From Pohlia nutans (taxonomy: Eukaryota > Streptophyta > Bryopsida > Bryales > Mniaceae), in the NCBI GenBank assembly GCA_022496805.1, contig CM040104.1:1893150-1957149 (forward strand): a DNA stretch of 64,000 nt. Direction: 5' to 3'. Positions 11,776 through 25,289 of the stretch are shown here, piece after piece. The notes beneath the pieces were generated by a model, which worked only from the letters and a program-made list of their open reading frames with translations, had not been told where the DNA came from and made no database searches. The stretch's first letter is position 1; every line of letters begins with the position of its first letter. The translations under genes were made by a program, and so were the position numbers.

Positions 11776-13127
11776 CTCACTATAAACTAGTTTTGCTGTC
11801 TTTTCAAATTGAAAACGAAAACTTCCAAGGTGAGTAGGAAGTGAGTTTCCACTTTGAGACACTCTTTTCAATTAACTCTATTATTGTTCATCAATCTAGG
11901 ATACCGAGCCATTCCCTTAAATTAGCTATAGAGGGACGTAATGAGGTAATTATTTATCACTATATCCAGCTCATATTTCCTAGCTCTCTTGCCACTCTGA
12001 ATTTTCAGCATTAAATACAAGCACTTTTCATTCACTTTTCAGAGTCAACTGCAATTAACCTTAAAAATGTCTCTAGAATTCAAAGAAAACACGCACAGGG
12101 TATTTTCAGCTGCCCTGGATAAGTGACAGTCAGTCATTCATCAATGGTTGCCCAAGTTCAATTATATACTGTACGATAATGAAGGCATACAATAAATGTA
12201 CGTATTCCTAAATTATCTTCATGAATATAAATATAAAAAATGGCTTTCTAACAGTTTACTACCTGTGCCACCATCCTTCATCCAATCCCTTCCTTCATAA
12301 TCCATTGCATGCCCAGGCAGGCACTGAAAGACGAAGTCATAATTCCTCTTGCCGTTCAGATCGCCCTTTTGAATTCCTCGTGACCACCAATTCAATTCAA
12401 GAGAACACAACCTGCAGTGAGGCATGATCCGTGAGTATGAAAACTCATATTCTTCAAATTTTCAAGTTGTTATGTCAACCAATGCACTCGTGGCTCAATC
12501 AACCCGTAAGTTGCTGTTTTCAAACATCTACCTCTCACGATTGAGTTCTGTTCAATGCAAAAACATATCACGAGTTTCATTGACAAAGATACTCGACTAG
12601 GTTATACACTTATTTCAGTTATTGGAATTTATTTTTCCATTAGTGACATATGGAAATCGAAATGTGTGAAAATTTGATTGAGCTGAATTTTAGCTCCCTG
12701 AAAATACGAGTTTGTAGTCTATTTAAGGAAGAAAAAATATTCAAAAGAAAAGCACATTTGAGTCACATTTCAAACAAATTTCACTCAAATATCTTCTATT
12801 ATAGAAAGAAAGTTGAATTTTAAGTTTTAAATTATATATAAACGTTGGGTGATAGAAATGGTAAATTTAACCTCACTAAAAAGAATTCAAAAATTCAAAA
12901 ATTACAACTCTAAATTATTCCTCTTTAAAATAAGACAACAGTATCTAGAAGAAGCCTTTAGGGGTTCGGAAAGGAAGCTAGTGTGATGAGAGAAATTGGT
13001 CATCATGCAATAAATTAAGATGGTGGTGAAGAGCAACAATCACCTGCCATCTCTTTCAGTTTCTAAAAACTTCCAGAGAAGTCTGATTCAAGACATGGGC
13101 TTTTGTTGCTACTCAGGTACCACATGA
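11776..13127. other. Intergenic region downstream of the PHD/BAH gene
   Basis: The sequence is AT-rich with no recognisable gene. The last few hundred bases before 13128 probably include the 3' UTR of the minus-strand PHD/BAH gene. A lone TTTAGGGGTTCGG at about 12959 resembles a damaged piggyBac-type end. Confidence 0.4.
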
Positions 13128-16100
13128 TCACGAAACTGCATCTGAAGAAGCTCGAAATAGACCTCTTGGGGCGTCATAAAACCATCTGCAATGAGAGAAG
13201 ACGCACTGGACTTGATGAATTTCACTTTTTCAGTTTAGTTGGACTTAAAAGACCAGAAAAGAACTCTCATCCTTGAGGTAAAAATTGTAAGTACTCAACT
13301 CGCAAATTATGCATGAACCCATTTCCATCTACGAACAGTGTGAGATCCATTTACTTCCAAATTACTCAACATCACGTTCAGCAAAATTTCAGTTATCAAC
13401 AGGTTTCAGGTATGTTCACTTACTGGCACAAAAATAGGGGCATGGGATCCTCCATATTGTTCTTTGAACGCCGTTCCATTTCCTCCTGATATTGCAAAGG
13501 TGACAGAACGAGACATGGACCCTGAATAGAACCTACTAGATTGTTGTCACTATGATTTGACTCATACACCTGCAGCAACATCATCAGCAATTTTATCATG
13601 AGTAGGAAAGGTCTACAAAATTGAGGTAAAATAATTCAAGCAAAGGAAAAGGAAAAACCAGCACTTTGATCAAATCGTCATACAATTGACTGAGTTGATT
13701 CCTGCTGTAATAAGCGAATTTATACACATTGAAGCCAGGGTGAAAATGCTCAAATTTGTAGTAAGAAAGACGCGGCTACCACAAGGATGACTACACCAAA
13801 AAGAATCACTTAAGAAATTTTTCAGAAGCATCCACAATTTCATTTCAGGAAGGACCAAAAAACACCACCTCTCGTGGATCACTTATCACTGGTCGACCCA
13901 TATTAACTGGAAGATCTGATGGATTGTAGCACCAATTTACTTTCACCCACTTCTGCCCTGAGCTTTTATCCTCCCATAAAGCCTACAGCAACAAACAATA
14001 TTAAATTTGATTCCAGTACCTCCCCCGCATTCATCAATTAGCGCCAATTAGCTAACTGGCATGTAAACTAAGGTTCATTAGTTAGTTGGAAGCTAACTAA
14101 CTTTTTGTGAGCCTGCACTTGCAAAATGACTAACGCCCTGTCCACACCAAGCAAGTAAGAAGAAGTAGCTCAACACATGTTTCTTTCTTATACTTTCCTT
14201 AACTCTTCCTAGCTGTTTCTGGAAAAGTAGTTACTTGGCTACAAAATCTTCATGCACAAGACATTCTAGCTAAGTCTCACTACTCGATCTATTAGCTATT
14301 TAATTGCTCTTAATTAGTAAATGCGGGCATGAGTTCGCAAACTACTCTAACTCAATAGGTGTAGGCACACTTTAAACTAACAGCTCTTAACATTTGTTAT
14401 CTACTTCTTCTTGCTTGTTTAGTGCAGGTGGGGCCTAACGGGGTTAAGGTAAGTAACTACACATAATTCAGACAAGATAATTCACATTTGGACTCCAAGA
14501 CAACCTTTGATGATGAGTACATATTGAATTTTGAAAATGAGTACAACATTAACATTAGAATTTGTGTTCAATTTTGGTCATTTACCAAAAACTTTGAATC
14601 TTTACTGATACTCACTCCGTTTCAAAGTAAGAGTCCACTTTTTGGCATATTTTTCTTCCTAGTTTTTGTCTTATGTTTTATACTCCAAACGTGAGCACTA
14701 TCCACTTCAAACGGGGCGGACAATGCGAGTGACACAAAAACTACACGCTACTATTAAAGATAGACCATTTTTTGGTTATTGAGACGATTTTTTTTGGCAA
14801 AGAAAACATTAAGGTAAAACATGCCAAAAAAATGGATTCTTTGCATTAGAATCTCCTTGTAATTGTTAACAATAATTTTCAAAAATTGGCCAGACTAATA
14901 ATAGAAACTATATACAATTCTTCAAGTGTCTAAATTACGTGTAGTTACGGCTTAGACTTTCAAATTAGCTAATTAGTGAATTACTGCTCGCTTGATGCAA
15001 GATTTATCAAGAAATTAAGGTAAGTTGCAATGAATGTAAATTCTAAATTCATTGCAAGGTAGACCTACCAATTTACTAACTGACACAACTTGGGTAGTAT
15101 GGGAATTTAGTAACTCCAGTGAGCTAATTGTTTGTACTTGGTGCAGACGGAGCATAACAGAGTGAGTTTCCACAAGGGCTCTACTGAGCCTGCTCCTATA
15201 TCCACAATAATTCTCAGATTACAACTAATGCAGGTCTAATGCAACTAATGCTGAGCAGATTATAAAAACCAGTCTTCTACTACAACAGCATTTTATTAGT
15301 TCCGTACTTATCATGTTATATTTATGCTTGAGAGGCTTAAAGAATAGCACTCAATGCCGGTAGTAGTACCTGAAGCCTAGCAATATACGGTGGCACATCC
15401 GGAGCCTCGGGTCGGAAAAAGGCGGTGTCATGCAGACATAGAGTCTCCCCTCCCACAGAGCATGCCGAATAGAAAAGCTTATCTTGGCTTGTACTGAGCA
15501 CTGGACCAACCCATTCCACGGTGACAATGCTGTCATCTACAGCCACAACCTGTGCAGGCTGCTTTTCAGGTTCCATTTCCTGTTCAGATGTTGTCACAGA
15601 TGTTGTTGGAGTGCTGGCAATTGGAGATTGATGCTCTTCCATATCAGGCTCCATTGCCACATCTTCTTCAGGATTTGGAGTGCTACAAGTCTCCAGTGCA
15701 GGAACTTGAACTGCATCACCTTCCTTCTTTCTGGATTGCAACAAAAGCTTTCCAGGGGTATGACTCTTGGAAGAGTCGCTTCCACAGCCAGCCTACATTC
15801 ACAATTTGAGAAGGGTAGAAAAAGGACCTCGCTGGCAAAGTAGCTCTTGATTGAGAAGCCTCCAATAGGGGTAGACACTGGTTGTCAGGCATTTTCCTAT
15901 CCAACTTCTGATTGAGTTCTTTTCCGGTTGTTTTGGCACCTCGATCGGTCCCTTGAATTTCCCTCAAACCTACGACCATCCCAATTGAGTAGGCCTCACT
16001 ATCCATGCTCCTTATAACGAAAGCGTTTATAGTATTTTAAGCTTCAAAGCCTACCTGTCGTTTCTAAGGTGAACCATAGCTATCTCAGAGAACCACTTTG

Positions 16101-18783
16101 ATTATACATAACCCCCCTAGTTAGCTACAGCTGAGGTTCGCAATATTACAAAAATAACCTCCTGACCGACTGTATGTGTCTATCAGGAAGTTGGATAGCT
16201 GGAAAACAGAGCACAGATTCCCTTATTACTACAGTAGGACACCCCAAATTAAAGGGGCTAATCTGTACATTGGAAGGAAGCTGCACAAACGAGCACGGTG
16301 TTATTATTACTCCATAGTGGTGATCTTTATGTGGGTGAATTTTTTTTGGTTGTGAGTACCTGCATAATAGCCCATGAGTTTTTAGGTCCAGGCGGTCCAG
16401 CAGGTCCTTTGCGGAGAGGCCCATACTTGGGAGGCTGTGGACGACCGGCATTTGTCGTCACGCATTTGGGGCAGTACCAGTCACTCTTGGGAAGACTCTG
16501 AGAGGAGCTCAGTTGAAGGCATTGTAAGTGGAAGCCACCTTCACATCCATCACAAACCAAACAATTGTTCGTCGTGTTCACCACCACTTTGCAGATGCCA
16601 CACGGAACCGGAACGCTCAGGTAATTCACAGCTGCTTTCCCCAACCCTGGAGTTATGATCAGAGGCTTCAAGAGGAGATGTACAGCCAGGGCTAACTGCC
16701 GGTGTGTTTGCTGTGGATCTACAACTGTAACAGGTGGTGGTTCGTTGTTGACCAAGTTTTTCAACCCCCGTTGTCTTGCCAGAGCTTTTGGAGCCTGATT
16801 ATTCCCTCGTTGATCTTTGATGACAACGGTCGTAGTAGTAGTTGTTGTTGTTGTTGTAGGTTGAGCTTCTGCACTTGGCGTTCCCTGATGTTTCACTGGA
16901 CTTGTCCAACCTCCGGGTTTTATCTTCGGAGTATTACTTGGCGTGGCTGATGTTGCCACTGTAGATACAACCAAACGAGTTAATGCTCATAACAAAACAA
17001 CCTGATTGACTCACAGTGGAAAGGGTTAACGTTAAATAGCATTCCACGTCCCAATTGGCAAAGTTTAGCATGGCTCGGTTCTCTAATGGGGGATTTTCTA
17101 TCAGTGCAATTCATGTAGAACATGCTAATTCTAAAGAGATTACTTTTTACAAGCTCAGAATCTTCAGTGTGAAGATATCTTCAGCTTTTAGAAATAATTC
17201 GGCCCACAATATAATTGGACGCCACTAATCCCTCCCCCATAGTAATTGCACAAAAAGGTTTGGTTTAAACAAGAGATAATAAGAAACGAAGAAGCAAAGT
17301 ATTTTTACCAGGAATGTTTGTGTTTGTTGCGGGTACTGATGATGGTGTGGCAGAGGGTGCCGCACTATTATCAAGAGCTGGACCTGACGTTTGCACATCC
17401 TCCAATGCTTTTGTCTTTCCCAGGGCTGGTGATGGTGTGGGTGACACTGTTTTAGGTGCTGCTGTTACAGCTTTCGATGCAGGTGCAGCAGCACCTGCTT
17501 TGGGTGCTGCTGGAGCTGGCGCTACTGATTCAAACGTTGGTGCAGATGAGGTTACAGACACCGGTGGTGCTGACGCGTTAGATAATGATACTGGAGGTGG
17601 AGAAGGCAATGGCGATAGTGATGGTGAAGGTGATGGTGAAGGTGTAGTAGTTGCTTGTGCCGGAGGAGCTTGAGCTGGTGCTTTAGACACTGGAGATGGC
17701 ACTGGTGAGGGACCTGATGCTGCTGGAGCTGATACACGTGATGCTTGAGATTGCTGCAAAAACATGAACTCTAAAGCAGTTAAAAACCCATACAAAAAAC
17801 CAATTCTAATAAGATGACCGAAAAAACGTTGCTCAAAAGCTGAGTGTCAACATCAAATTGATGTCATGCCTCCCTTCTATTAGAAAACACAAATGAACTT
17901 CTGTGATACAAATGAGCCAGTAATGAGATCTTACAATCGAAACAGGTATACGTGATAATTGAGATTGCTGCAAAACATGAACGCTAAAGCAGTTTAAAAA
18001 AACAAGCAATTCTCATACCGAGAAACACCTTGATGTTGAATGACAACGTCAAAGTGATAGCATACCTCCCTTCTAAGGTAACCACACCTAATTGCAACAC
18101 ATACCTAAATGCAACACTCCAAATCTTGCACAATGAGTACGAATTTGAGAATGTACATGACCTCAACATCAAAACTCATGTCAGTTATAGATCATCAACT
18201 GAATCAATATAACTTTGGCACATGGTATCCAAATGATGCATTCTTTGGTGCATTGGAATCCTCTTTGATTTGCTAACAAGAGTATTACCGTTCGAATAAT
18301 ATCAAATATGTTCAGCACTTAGGAGTGGTTACCTTGTGAGAAAACACGAATGGGCACAAATGTGAGAGATCTTACAATGGAAACAGGCTTGGGAGCTGTG
18401 AGCCGAGCAGGAGGCGGCGGCGGCGGCACAGTCAACTGCTGAATGAGAGATTGCAGAACATCCTTGGACACCAAATCTTGTGGAGCCGAGGCGGCGACAA
18501 GCGTGGCCAGCTTCTCATATGCCTCAGCAGCTAATTGGCATTCCAAAGGACTAGGCTGAGCCCCGCCTCGAAGAGCTGCCACCCCCACCAAGACCATCAC
18601 TATCTCGGCAGTTTGCCTTAACACCATCTCCACTTCCCCATGCACTCTCTTCAGTTTCTTCATAGCTGGTTCGTGCTCTTCCAACACGTGCTGTTCTTCT
18701 TCCTCCCGAACGTCTATATCCATCATACTTGAATGGGATTCTGGTAGCGTCACTGGAGTTGGCACGGGTGCTGGTATCGCCAT
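13128..18783 (-). CDS. PHD-finger and BAH-domain chromatin reader protein
   Basis: Likely a nuclear chromatin reader: PHD fingers bind histone tails and BAH domains bind nucleosomes or modified histones. Nine minus-strand exons join in phase: 18783-18376, 17967-17935, 17753-17309, 16958-16360, 15792-15370, 13982-13869, 13775-13659, 13569-13424 and 13185-13128. They give 2343 nt, or 780 residues. Residues 1-135 are acidic and then proline-rich, residues 150-295 are Pro/Ser/Ala-rich, and a poly-Thr run follows. The PHD at about 414-462 shows CGIC, CLVCDGC, FHLQC and WYCPKC (C4HC3). The BAH domain runs from about 570 to 745 (EWVGPVLS, FYSACSV, ALWED, KVNWCYNPSDLP). It ends with LFLCQWFYDAPRG and TGA. 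The order PHD then BAH differs from the BAH-PHD order of EBS/SHL, so I give no symbol. The 33-nt second exon looks duplicated from its neighbours. Confidence 0.85.
14609..14850. mobile_element. Decayed Stowaway-like MITE in a PHD/BAH intron
   Basis: It starts TACTCACTCCGTTTCAAAG and shares the interior of the element at 2313-2564 in reverse orientation, for example CTAGTTTTTGTCTTATGTTTTATACTCCAAACGTGAG in shortened form. The right end is eroded. It lies in the intron between exons 13982-13869 and 15792-15370. Confidence 0.55.
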
Positions 18784-19967
18784 AGCTACATGAGCTGAAA
18801 TTCTGTTTCCTTGATATTAAAACAAACATGGCCCAGTTCTAAATACCCGGTTCAGAATTTCATCTTCAATGAAACTGGTGAAGTAATACATTGCTATGCC
18901 TCCTCTTTAAGAACCACTGAGAAACTCCAGCAGGTATACCTGAAGAAACAATAAAAAGCAAACCGAGTGCTCAGAGGACAAAGGTCTAACACCACTTGAC
19001 CTAAACACCTTACAGGTTGAAAAACAGCAAAACTCGCAGATTGCATTCAAATGTTTCCAAAAATGGCATACTTACAGATACCGTGTCCACATAGCAGATT
19101 CTCCCAACAATATCATTATTGATTGAAAAACAAACGACACGTGTCATTCTCTGATTGGTTAGAGCTTCTAATTAAGTGATGTGGACACACACAAAACAAA
19201 CAAACAAAATACATATGATTTCGCGACGAACATGCTAAATTATGTGACTACGGTACGGTAATAACTGGATGAAAGAGCACAGAAAGGTCTACTCGTGCGA
19301 ACAACAACACCAGAAAACGAAACGTTCGCATTGCTACACCAGATACTCGTCAGCTGGACACTTGAAAATAGGTGGCGAATAGCAAACAGAAAATGTAACA
19401 TCTATTATTCCATGTAATAATTCAACCTAATTATACAAAAAACCACTGAGCTTTAAGAAAAACGGAAACTACGGGTTCACGATCCTCTGTTTTTCAAACG
19501 CTATTGCTCATGCTCACAACCGGAATGAGAACACAAAACCCCAAACCCACGGGAGTAAAAAGGAGCAGCAAACAACGCACCGATTTCAAATTTGATCGCC
19601 GCAATTATCCCTGCTTGCATATAGCCTGACTTAACTATTGACGCAACTATGTACATGAATTGGCTGAGTAGAATTGATGCAATGCAATGCACCGAAACCC
19701 TAACTTAAGTTATAGTAGAAGGAGACGAAGAAGAAGAAGAAGAAGAAGCATGATGAGAGAATGATGAAGATGGTGAGTGGTCTTGATGGAATAGGAACCC
19801 TAACTTCCATTCCTATGTGGCCATTTGATCTTTTCTTTAATGCATTTCATCAGGAGTTTCAGCCCTTTGGCTTTGCTGGTTTATGTACAAATAACTCCAA
19901 GCCTTTTTTGGGTTGGGGGCGTAAAAAAATTAAATTTAAATTTAAAAATAAGAAAATTGTTTGTTTG
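18784..19967. other. 5' flank and probable 5' UTR region of the PHD/BAH gene
   Basis: This lies upstream of the minus-strand start codon at 18783. A GAAGAAGAA run at about 19725-19745 reads CTTCTTCTT on the gene strand, a common plant leader or promoter feature. Untranslated exons are possible but cannot be placed. No other gene is recognised. Confidence 0.35.
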
Positions 19968-20764
19968 TTAACCCTTTAGTGCCCAGGTAACCGCTAAGTG
20001 GTCACTAGATCACCAGAAAATGAAATGCTGTAAAATCAGTGAACCATCTCAGTCCGGTGTCCGAAGTTCAGATGTGTAACTTTTGATTCTACATAAGATG
20101 CAAAAAGAAATTTTGGAATCTAACTTTCTTAGATATCCAAATACCCATGTACAAAACACCAAAATACTGCAAATATCTCAAAATATAGCAAATACTTACA
20201 AATATAGCATATGCACTATGTTGTATTTCTAGTGTTTGGAAGTTTGTTTTCTCGTTTTTTTTTTAAAATTGTGTTCTCTTGTTCATGTTCCATTAGTGTA
20301 TGTATTCCAATCTTGATCCATGTACCAACTCCTTTTTTTATTTTAACGTATAAATTTTTGTCCTAAACCATACATGGATAAGTCACTCTCACTTATAAAA
20401 TTCACAATAATTATGTATGAATCCGTTCTTGACATGAAAGATTGCAATAGAGAGGTCATTGTTGAACATCTTCACTTTCATGTTAGAAAATTCAACCCAA
20501 ATTCTAATTAACCTTGAAGTCACACACCCCCCAAAATCTCATTTTTGAGTGTATATTATACAGTTCAAAGACACACTATGATTTTCCAATCCAACGGTCC
20601 AAATTTATCAAGATTTAACTGACATTTGTTCCATTAAGCTATGCTTACATTTATACAGTTGGATCCTATTAATAGTATCCCAATTTTCAACAGAGAAAGT
20701 TTTTTAAAAATATCACCCAAAAACTGTGGTTTCTCCATAACCACCCTGGGCACTAAAGGGTTAA
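19968..20764. mobile_element. piggyBac-type MITE, 797 bp
   Basis: TTAA at 19968-19971 is followed by CCCTTTAGTGCCCAGG. A perfect inverted copy, CCTGGGCACTAAAGGG, precedes TTAA at 20761-20764. It has the longest perfect inverted repeat (16 bp) of the MITEs here, so it may be among the younger insertions. Its first seven bases match those of the full-length piggyBac element at 26789. It has no coding capacity. Confidence 0.85.
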
Positions 20765-23125
20765 GAATTAAGACTTCCAGACTACACCATTCACCTTGTA
20801 TAGTGTGGATTCAATACTAATGTGGATCAATCCATTCTAATTTATATCAAGTACGTGTGTGTTGACTTTGAAGTGGTTGCCCATTTTCAAGCACTTAGTG
20901 TGTGTCTCTGATAGAGTGGATATAATTTTTTCAATTAGTATATATATTCATAATAGTCCGGTCCACACTATATACAGTAATCAATGTAGCGTTTGGGAGG
21001 ATTTTTGAAAGATGTTGGTACCTTTCCTCCATTTGATAGTATTCAACACGGTTTTTCACATGATTATTTTAGTTTTTACCTCGGTTATAAAATTAGATTT
21101 AAAAAAAAATAGACCGGAAATTATCCTAATTTGATGTAGTATGTTGAATAATTGGACTAGTTCACTTTGAACCACCTAACCGGTTATTTTCGTTTATTGT
21201 ATCGGACAAAGGAAGAGAGTAAGATATGTGCATCTTTAAGTGCATCTATAACCTTTTCTTCATTCACATTGGCCCTCGAGGTCAGAGTTTCTCTCTCTCT
21301 TACTCTCTCTAGTTCAATTGACATATGTTGTAGGAAGGATTATTAAGTTGTAATATAACGCCCTCACCAACCACCCACAAGACTCATTACTTGGCAAACA
21401 CCAACCACCAATACAACATATTATACCTATCAAATAAACAAATTCTATTTGGGCTACTATATTTTGGCTACCAGTCACTAGAGTGTCTATTCCCGATAGG
21501 GGTGAGTAGTTTTGTTCCAATGGCCTTTTACCCGGTGGGTACTAGGTCATTGTCATTACGAACAGACACTTTATTCACGCCAGTCCCCCTTTTTGGGTCT
21601 GGAGTTTCTATCTATCTAGGAAGGATTGTACTAGTTTGGGGTTTGATATTGCTTTGTGTGGCCTAGCTAGTGGGTGAGGCAAAATATTATTCCATGTTTA
21701 TTCCACATCAATGTGACATTGCTTCATTAGTGTAATCTCTACAAGTTAAAGCATTTTCCTATGTAATTTTATGTGATAGTACAATTATATTATTTATATA
21801 TGCAATTTTGTATATGTTTATTTGATATGTGTGAAGATATGGAATTTTTTATGTGAAGTTTTTATAGTTGGTTCTATGTGTTTGGTATTGATAATTACCT
21901 AATTCTTTTTGTAAACAAGGATATTTATAGAATATTGTATGGCATTTGTTAACATAGGTTTGTTTCTTGGTTTGTTTTCATTGCCACAATATGAGTGGTT
22001 TTAAGTGTAGTTTTTAGCATAGTCTAATTTAGAAGATTTTTAGCATGTTCATTTAGATTGAAAATTTTATAGTGAAATTTTACTATAAATATATGGTTTT
22101 TCAATACATAAAATTAAGATAAATCCTCTTAAAATAATATGTTAAAATGTCCTTAGTTGGAGTATGCTAAAAACTACAATAAAATTGTCCATGATGCGAT
22201 ATTGTGTCTTTCTATAAGATTGGTATAATAATCTCAAACCAGTGCAAACTTGTTTGTATGTAGTACTTTCAATGCCGGTTGTTAAAACAATAAATATTTG
22301 ATCAACTTCCATCCTCGTACTTCTAAGTTTTGTATAAGAATTTGATATTTACGAGTTTCTTCAATTGGTTCATTATCAAATTGGGCAAAACAATGGTTTT
22401 TTTAATTAGTCCTTTCATGGAGTTTTGGATCATAGTTTTGGAATCATTTCCTTAATCAGGCCAATTTTGGCACCCTCTATTGTCTTTTGTTATATAATGG
22501 TATATTAGTATAGCACATGTTAAATTTGCGCCCATGAAGTTAACATTAACCCCTATTCATCGTTGACGGCCAATGGTTGTTATTATTTTCTACATACAAT
22601 CCTTACACAAGTTCTTCATTTGTCAAAGATTAGAAATTCAACCTAAAAGAACGGAAATGGAATTTAAAACAAGCGTCGGTAGACATTGATCATTTTGATT
22701 TGTCCTTCACAATTTGGTAGTGAACAAGCCACATGAACAATGCGATGTCAATATTCCCCATAATTATGCACCTGCCACGACTATGAAAATCCAATCCATG
22801 CTCAAATCTCATTTTTGTTTATTTTCTAATTTTCTAATTTTAAAGAACAAAATACTTTAAATTCATTATGTGAATTATTTAACATGACATGTGCATAATT
22901 TACTTTTTAGTCCATTTTGAAATGTTCACAAATTGTGAAAATTGCAACCTTTTTCTCAAGGGTCACTCTTTGTGTAATTTGGAGTACATGTACGTGCAAA
23001 GGGTCTTTAAATGGGGCTATCACACAACTGGAGTAATTAAGGTATATTCTAGAATATTATAGATATATTCCAAGTAGATTCTCAAATTAGATTATAATTT
23101 TTTACTTGTGGGACTTTTTTGACAT
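20765..23125. other. AT-rich intergenic region
   Basis: I find no gene with recognisable domains. There is a CT-rich run at about 21290-21310. A moderately open 91-codon frame at 21391-21666 has no family resemblance. Unclassified transposon debris is likely. Confidence 0.4.
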
Positions 23126-23701
23126 TTAACCCCTAAATGCCCAACCATGCATATTTTGCATGATGTACGGATTTGAAGTCCGTTTTCTCATCCATCATGC
23201 ACTTTTTGTAGTGTGGATTTTTTATTGAAACTTTTATGGGAAGTTAGCTCCGTGCATGTGTGATCCGATTAGAAAGGGGATGATTTGTGAATTTTTTATG
23301 CCTCGTTTCATGTTGTAGTGTTCCACCCAAAATTTCGAAGATTTTAGTCTAAAAGTGCTCTTGAAAAAGTCAAGTACTAAAATTAAGCAACCAAAAAATC
23401 TCCAAAAATCACTACACTTAGAGTATTACATTTCAACCCATCACAACAAATTTCATTATTAGATTGTCAATATCTTATTTGTAATCATGTTACAAAAGAG
23501 TGCTAAATTTTAAGTTTGAAATTTAATACACAAATATTGGTAATAGCAATCGCAAATTTAACCATATAGATAGAATCTAAAATGCATAATGTACAACTTT
23601 TATTCATTCATCAACTTGAAAATATCTCTCTTACTTGCATTTTATAATGCATCTTTGGAAAACTGCCAAATCTGAAAAGGGTGAGAACATTTAGAGGTTA
23701 A
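23126..23701. mobile_element. piggyBac-type MITE, 576 bp
   Basis: TTAA at 23126-23129 is followed by CCCCTAAATGCCCAA. The inverted end CATTTAGAGG precedes TTAA at 23698-23701. Internal sequence matches two rearranged fragments at about 36700-37000 and 37290-37600. The right TTAA also starts the next element. Confidence 0.7.
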
Positions 23702-25252
23702 CCCTTAAGAGTTCACACTACGATTACCCAGTCAAACCTCATCAATTCCTCACATTTTAAATTATGTTGTATTTTTTCAGATAAGGTATCATTAAACCAA
23801 TTTACCCTGATTTTTTCATAATTATTTAAATAAACATAAATTTTATAAGATTTTTTCAAAGCTTTTTTCCTGTAAAAGTCATAGTAATTACAAAAATGCT
23901 TGGAATAGTATGAATTTTTTAGGGAAAATGTAAATAATAGTGATGAACAACAAGGTCTAGGTGCATGCTTCTTGAATTTACATAAAAAAGAAACTCAATA
24001 AAAAAAAACATTTTCTGCATTGTATATTGGAATTTTAGAATTTTAAAGTGATGTAAAAGACACAATGTCAACAATTTTGAATAATGGGAAATTGGACTAG
24101 AAAGTAGAAGGTAGCTCCCACATTTTCTTGGTTACGACCATCTTAATTTGAAATTAGGAACTAGGTGAAAATCAATGTTTGATTGAAAAATGATCAAACA
24201 TGGCCCCATGGGGCTCCTTGCACGCTTTGATGTTAACCCCTAAGTATCCAAACGACCATTTTATGGTCATTGCCCTTCTTTTATGGGCTGCCCGGGATGA
24301 GGATTTTATTTTTCTAAACTACAAAAAATGTTTTCAAATAGGAAATCAAATCTACTTTCCAACCCAATTTGAATCATGTCAATCTGAGTTAAACTCCACC
24401 GAGAAGAAATTATCAAAGACAAAGACTTCAATGTTGTCCTAGTGTTATAAAATTTACTATTTGGGAAAGTAATGATATTCTCTCTTTTGAAAAAAATTTC
24501 TTTTTAAAATTTTAGAATATAATGTCTAGTCTTAATCAATCGTACCAAATTTCAAATTCTAAAAATAAATTTGCAATTTTGATAAAAATTTGAAATTAAA
24601 TGCTTTTGAATTCATTACATGAAGATCTAAAACTTCATGTTTTAAAACATCATGCTTTTCATTTTCTTTGTTGGACCAAAATTTATCAATAATAAAGTGG
24701 TTGCATATTATAATACATGTAAGTTTTGTCCAATACCCCTATGTCATTTAGGAGTTAAGGATTAATAATGTTTTGTAGAGGGAATCATGTTCAAATGCTA
24801 GTTCGGATGATTTTAGGTCACTTAAATTACGTTTAGATGACACTTATATTGTACAGTAGGGTCTAGGGAATTTTTCAAAAACATACACCTCTGCATTGTA
24901 CAATGTTATAAAATTTACTATTTGTAAAAAGTAATGTTGTAATTTTTTTCATCAATTTTTTTTTCTTTTTCTACTTCTAGAATGAAAAATACGATTCTAA
25001 CCAATAACACCAAATTTTGAATTCTAACAATGTTAAATGTAATTTTGGTGATTTTTTTAAGTCAATTGCATCTAAATTCCGAGCTAAATTCATTAAATAA
25101 AGATCTAAATCTATTTTTGACCGTTTGAGTAATTTTCAAACATCATGTTTTGCATTTTCATTTTGGGATAAACTTCATCAAAGTTATGGAAGTGGCATTT
25201 TGTAATACATCTTACTTTTGTTCTTTAATACCCCTTGAGCCTTAGAGGTTAA
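23698..25252. mobile_element. Probable piggyBac-type MITE carrying a nested insertion
   Basis: It starts TTAACCCTTAAGAG and ends CTTAGAGGTTAA at 25252, with imperfect inverted ends. A relative, 24233-24758, is inserted inside. The stretches after 24445 and after 24900 are homologous (both contain GTTATAAAATTTACTATTTG), showing that host and insert belong to one family. Confidence 0.5.
24233..24758. mobile_element. piggyBac-type MITE, 526 bp, nested
   Basis: TTAA at 24233-24236 is followed by CCCCTAAGTATCC. The right end TCATTTAGGAG precedes TTAA at 24755-24758. The inverted repeats share only about seven bases, but the interior matches the surrounding element. Confidence 0.6.
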
Positions 25253-25289
25253 AGGACATACTAAGCCCCTCGGGCTTAGATTTATCAGT

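Noticed and set aside
12219..12427. Small overlapping 68-codon frames on both strands
   Set aside because: No domain, no splice support and equal openness on both strands; likely chance.
13109..13127. Alternative end of the PHD/BAH gene at TAG 13109
   Set aside because: That frame needs a different phase from the preceding exon; the in-phase frame reads CQWFYDAPRG and stops at 13128.
15840..16006. Extra exon of the PHD/BAH gene between 16360 and 15792
   Set aside because: The stretch is open but no acceptor/donor pair keeps phase, whereas direct splicing of 16360 to 15792 does.
17314..17673. 119-codon Gly/Ala/Asp-rich plus-strand frame
   Set aside because: It is the antisense shadow of the Pro/Ser/Ala-rich exon of the PHD/BAH gene.
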